A DNA stretch of 11,447 nucleotides from HB2-32-21 sp041603535 (lineage in GTDB: Bacteria; Pseudomonadota; Gammaproteobacteria; Pseudomonadales; Porticoccaceae): positions 1 through 11,447 of the forward strand of contig JBFIEE010000073.1 of NCBI GenBank assembly GCA_041603535.1, in the 5' to 3' direction. The notes beneath the pieces are model-generated. The model saw only the letters and a list, made by a program, of their open reading frames with translations. It had not been told where the DNA came from and did no database searches. The position numbers and the translations under genes are program-made. Shown here piece after piece: positions 8,282-11,447 of this stretch. Position 1 is the stretch's first letter, and each line of letters opens with the position of its first letter.

Positions 8282-8311
8282 CCTGAAAATAGCCTGTACG
8301 TGTGTAGTTGG

Positions 8312-9607
8312 CTACTGCATTTGAGCGTGTCGTTTTCGGTGCTCCATCGCCAACGCACCTTGTCTGTTCGGTATGGTTGACTGGGTTACCGGACGTTTTT
8401 CCTGCAACTCCCGTAATGCGAATTGCCGTACTAACACCGCAATAAAAATCAGGTGATAGAGCAAATCCCAGTAAGAGAGACCTAAAAACAGGGTGCCCAC
8501 GCAATATGCGACAAGCGAAAGCCTGAGCATGTAACAGTAATTGCCCACCCACTCCATGCCTGCTACCCCTTTGACTTTTTTCGGTAGCGAGCCGAGGCTT
8601 AAAAGTGTGCCAATAATTAGCGAGGCCCACATACCAAAGGCGATGAAGCCATGCTCTGAAAATATTTCTATTGGCGCACTGTGCCAGTCTCGCATGGAGA
8701 CGTGACGCCAGCCTTCAAAACCGGCACCGACAAAGGGGTGTTGCAAGGTATGATTCCAACCGTCTTTCCAGACTTCAAGACGCCCACCGGCGGATTTGTC
8801 CTGCTCGTAGGTTTGTATCGTTTCCATTCGCCCAAACCATTCTTCTGGCAAATAGGCACTGGCGAGAAACCCCCCGACAATAAATAATGGGATAACGAGA
8901 TATTTACGTTTGCTGTGCCAAATAAGCAGCATGGTCAGCACACCCATGGTGAGGAAAGCGCCCCGTGACCAGGAAGACAGCACGCTGGCGAACATCAAAG
9001 GCATGGCCGTAAAAATAGCGATTCTAACATTGTGGAATTTGGTTTCACGAGACCAGAGTAGAAGCATCGGTATTGCAATTAATACTGCGATGGCGAACGC
9101 ATTATTTTCGTAAAACTGTGTGTCGGGCGGCCCATATACGCGATAGGAAAAGCCTTTAAGCATGGCAAATATACCGCCTTTGACTGCAACTATGCCGATG
9201 GAACAGGCAATGGTGATAATCAGGTAAAAAAGCTTTTCCCTGGTATTGATAAGTACTAACGTGAAAATGGTGGGCAAAAAAATCTTTGATACAAACCAGA
9301 ACTTTTCCCAGGCCAGAGCGGGAAAGTACGCCTGGGTTGACGTTATGGCGAAGTAAAACCACATGATAAAAAACACAGGTATGCGCCAATCCTTAGGCAC
9401 CGGCTGACGATCTTTGGTGGTCAGTGTGGATACGGCTACGACAAGGAATAAAATGTGAAACGCAGGAAGATCACGTACCGCTCCCCAGGCAAATGCGTGC
9501 GGGTTTAAATAGCTGAATACCGCTAAAGAAAGAACGCCAAACCAGGGGCGGTATAACGCGGCGCCAATACACACGACAAGAAATAAAACAACGGCAATGT
9601 CACGCAT
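8312..9607 (-). CDS. O-antigen ligase/polymerase-like membrane protein, exosortase A-associated (TIGR03097 type)
   Basis: A 431-residue polytopic inner-membrane protein with about ten hydrophobic segments; clear ones lie near residues 3-20, 22-40, 50-62, 76-90, 108-120, 126-148, 170-186, 197-212, 217-230, 238-252, 320-338 and 361-395. The long external loop carries the Wzy/WaaL-type signature: SWSRGAF (212-218), then GGRLEVWKDGW (274-284), HPFVGAGF (290-297) and an SAPIEIFSEHGF segment (310-321) with His319. This order matches the putative O-glycosylation ligase group associated with exosortase A. Such proteins are thought to move a lipid-linked glycan to another glycan, lipid or protein in the periplasm; the acceptor for this group is unproven. 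The C-terminal 35 residues are charged and probably cytoplasmic. ATG at 9607 is preceded by AAGG 12 bases upstream. It lies 71 bases after the sulfatase-like gene on the same strand and is likely co-transcribed with it. Confidence 0.9.
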   Translation of the reverse strand: MRDIAVVLFLVVCIGAALYRPWFGVLSLAVFSYLNPHAFAWGAVRDLPAFHILFLVVAVSTLTTKDRQPVPKDWRIPVFFIMWFYFAITSTQAYFPALAWEKFWFVSKIFLPTIFTLVLINTREKLFYLIITIACSIGIVAVKGGIFAMLKGFSYRVYGPPDTQFYENNAFAIAVLIAIPMLLLWSRETKFHNVRIAIFTAMPLMFASVLSSWSRGAFLTMGVLTMLLIWHSKRKYLVIPLFIVGGFLASAYLPEEWFGRMETIQTYEQDKSAGGRLEVWKDGWNHTLQHPFVGAGFEGWRHVSMRDWHSAPIEIFSEHGFIAFGMWASLIIGTLLSLGSLPKKVKGVAGMEWVGNYCYMLRLSLVAYCVGTLFLGLSYWDLLYHLIFIAVLVRQFALRELQEKRPVTQSTIPNRQGALAMEHRKRHAQMQ

Positions 9608-9678
9608 GTTGGGTATCTACCTTAATCAGCATAACTTGTGGTATGTCCTGTCACGATGTGTATTATTTTGGGTGACCA

Positions 9679-11447
9679 TTAATGGAATGCCGCCATCAGC
9701 GGGTCAGAGTATACCCATTCATCAAGTAGATTTTTGTACCTGACAAACAATTCTGGGTATTTGGCGGCAACATTTACCTGACATTGTGGATCATTGCACA
9801 TATCGAAGAGTAGATAATCCACACCATTTGTCGTGGGCTGGTAGATCAGCTTCCACCGACCATCCCTGACAGATCGGTCTTTTGCCTGGATGATACAGGG
9901 GTAATACTCCTGCTTCAGCGTTAATGTGGCCAAATGTTTGTCGGGTATATCCATAATTTCCAACAAATCGGGGTACCTCAGGTGATCTTTTCGCATGCCG
10001 GGTATTTTACCCAACCAAATCCCGGTTTCCTGGTACGACAAACGTTCACAAGCCTCGTCGGGGGAGTCTAGCCAGGGTTTAAATGTCTCGCCATCGGCAG
10101 TTGATAGCGGTGCTAAACCGACAAGATCCAGTAGAGTTGGTGCAATATCAATACTGCGAATGGTTTCACTAAAGGTTATACCGCCTTCTCGTCCGGGGTC
10201 GAACAGCACCAACGGTATACGGTTACTGGGGTCGTCGCCTAGTAGTGTATTGCCCTGTCCCCAACAGCCATTTTCGAAGAAATCGGCCCCATGGTCGCTG
10301 TAAACGACGACGATGGTGTTTTGCGCAATACCACATTGGGTGATGTGGCTGAGAATCTTGCCGACTTCGTCGTCAAATTGACGTACACAGCCATCATAAA
10401 GATTGAGGATCTGAGGGACATCGAAATCTTCCGTACTTAGACCCTGTTGTTCAATGATCTCTTCGGGCGAGGCCAGGCTGGACATCAAAAAACGGGACTC
10501 GCCCTCGTAGCCTGCTTCGGTAAACATATTGTAATAGGGGTAATCCGAGCCAAAGGGTACATGAGCTGCTGCCGAGAAATAGTTAATAAGGAAGGGCTTG
10601 TCGCTGGCGGCGTATGTCGAAATTAAACGCCGGCACTCGCTACCGGTTTGCGAAGACAGAGGCACACCGGCCAAATAATAAATCTCAGGCAAAAAATACT
10701 GGCCAAATCGGTTATGGCAGAACAGGCTCAAAAAGAGCCGAATAAACGCTGAGCCCTGCCTGATTAAATACTTTAAATTCCACTGGTCTTCTGGCACCTG
10801 GGTGTGTTCAAAACCAAAGTCGATTTTGCCGAGGTCCGCAGCAGCCCAGTCGCCAACGGCCCCCGTGTTGTAACCTGCATCGGCAAGCACCTGTACCAGG
10901 TTCGGTACGGGTAGTTTTAGTTCCGATGTGGAAGGATAATTACTGCGAATCTTGTGATTATGGGGCCAACAACCAGTCAATATAGAGGTAAGACTGGGTG
11001 CGGTACGCGCCAGTGGCACATAACAGTTGTCAAAACTAAAACTGGCTTTGGCGAGTTGGTCTATGTGGGGCGTGAGTTGGCGATAGTAACCCGCTTTGCC
11101 TAACCTGTCGGCTCGCAAGGTATCGGTGCCAAGCAGGATGATATTGGGTAATGTGTGTGCATCACTTTTGGCTTCCGATGTGGCCTTTGTGCCATGTAGA
11201 GAAGCAGGGACGGGCGATGGCTTCGAAAAAATCCAGTAAAACAACACTAGAACAGTAAGCACAAATAAATCAACAGTGGCGATAAACGGAAAATGTGCAG
11301 AGGCCTGGGGCGCAATATGCAGCAACAGCATAAGCGTAGCGATTAGCGCATAGGCACTGTAACGAACGATACACAGGCGTTTGGGATTTAATAAGCGCCA
11401 CAGTGGGTCGAGACGCGAAAAGCGAATTTGTGTTGATACCAAAACCA
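9679..11447 (-). CDS. Membrane-anchored sulfatase-superfamily protein with Thr at the nucleophile position (5' end at window edge)
   Basis: At least 587 residues of an alkaline-phosphatase/sulfatase-fold hydrolase or transferase. Numbering is from a TTG codon at 11442; no ATG occurs before residue 38 and the frame stays open to the window edge, so the true start may lie outside. Two hydrophobic helices (about 28-45 and 52-72) and a polar linker precede the catalytic domain. That domain has GTDTLRADRLG (105-115, metal-site Asp107), TAPSLTSILTG (147-157), AAAHVPF (291-297), YSDHG (381-385) and the sulfatase-style C-terminus DGRWKLIYQ (527-535) with a DPQCQVNVAAKYPEL segment (551-565). The classical sulfatase motif Cys/Ser-X-Pro-X-Arg is replaced by Thr147-Ala-Pro-Ser-Leu, so a formylglycine cannot form. 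A Thr nucleophile is used by related phosphotransferases, so it may transfer or hydrolyse a phosphate-linked group rather than sulfate. Next to a glycan ligase it may modify the same polysaccharide. Confidence 0.85.
   Translation of the reverse strand, partial: VLVSTQIRFSRLDPLWRLLNPKRLCIVRYSAYALIATLMLLLHIAPQASAHFPFIATVDLFVLTVLVLFYWIFSKPSPVPASLHGTKATSEAKSDAHTLPNIILLGTDTLRADRLGKAGYYRQLTPHIDQLAKASFSFDNCYVPLARTAPSLTSILTGCWPHNHKIRSNYPSTSELKLPVPNLVQVLADAGYNTGAVGDWAAADLGKIDFGFEHTQVPEDQWNLKYLIRQGSAFIRLFLSLFCHNRFGQYFLPEIYYLAGVPLSSQTGSECRRLISTYAASDKPFLINYFSAAAHVPFGSDYPYYNMFTEAGYEGESRFLMSSLASPEEIIEQQGLSTEDFDVPQILNLYDGCVRQFDDEVGKILSHITQCGIAQNTIVVVYSDHGADFFENGCWGQGNTLLGDDPSNRIPLVLFDPGREGGITFSETIRSIDIAPTLLDLVGLAPLSTADGETFKPWLDSPDEACERLSYQETGIWLGKIPGMRKDHLRYPDLLEIMDIPDKHLATLTLKQEYYPCIIQAKDRSVRDGRWKLIYQPTTNGVDYLLFDMCNDPQCQVNVAAKYPELFVRYKNLLDEWVYSDPLMAAFH

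Noticed and set aside
7992..8630. 212-codon minus-strand open frame across the convergent junction
   Set aside because: It lies antisense to the adenylating enzyme's end and overlaps the ligase-like gene in another frame. Both of those have clear family motifs, and the frame's product has low-complexity, shadow-like composition with no motif.
8668..8887. Three 68-70-codon frames on both strands inside the ligase-like gene
   Set aside because: They are alternate-frame shadows of a well-supported membrane protein gene, with no family motif of their own.
1..11447. CRISPR array, tRNA/rRNA, insertion sequence, phage or toxin-antitoxin system
   Set aside because: No spaced direct repeats, cloverleaf, transposase or integrase motifs were seen on either strand. 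All long frames are accounted for by polysaccharide and membrane genes.

Overview
The window is a polysaccharide-assembly locus of the exosortase A (XrtA/PEP-CTERM) type. It carries six complete plus-strand genes behind the tail of what looks like xrtA, followed by a convergent pair of minus-strand genes. XrtA-linked exopolysaccharide loci are known mainly from Proteobacteria that use the PEP-CTERM sorting system. Protein style and a base composition near 50% G+C (judged by eye on sampled lines) fit a Gram-negative proteobacterium, perhaps an environmental gamma- or betaproteobacterium. Nothing here fixes the genus.

Plus strand, 1-8246. The locus opens with the C-terminal EpsI-like part of an exosortase. 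An overlapping family-4 glycosyltransferase of the kind always seen beside XrtA follows (TIGR03088 type). After a 175-base gap come the XrtA-associated asparagine-synthase-like amidotransferase, a SAM-dependent methyltransferase, and a second family-4 glycosyltransferase (TIGR04063 type). A third family-4 glycosyltransferase follows 3 bases later, and a PaaK/CapK-like adenylate-forming enzyme overlaps its end by 4 bases. All run in one direction with short or no gaps, so they are probably one operon. The methyltransferase gene is clearly more AT-rich than its neighbours.

Minus strand, 8312-11447. Reading in the direction of transcription, a membrane-anchored sulfatase-superfamily protein comes first and is open at the window edge. 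A polytopic O-antigen-ligase-like protein of the exosortase A-associated family (TIGR03097 type) follows 71 bases later. These genes converge on the plus-strand operon across a 65-base gap that holds a short hairpin.

How they may work together (inference): cytoplasmic glycosyltransferases extend a lipid-linked sugar chain. The amidotransferase, methyltransferase and PaaK-like enzyme decorate sugars or make precursors. The ligase-like membrane protein polymerises the glycan or transfers it to an acceptor outside the inner membrane. The sulfatase-like enzyme may add, move or remove a charged group. Exosortase A processes PEP-CTERM proteins, which may be displayed with this glycan; no PEP-CTERM protein is encoded here.

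The least ordinary points are the sulfatase-like enzyme, with Thr in the nucleophile slot, no motif Arg and an awkward apparent topology, and a chain of two tiny overlapping reading frames in the 1441-1615 gap. No RNA gene, CRISPR array, insertion sequence or integrase was seen.
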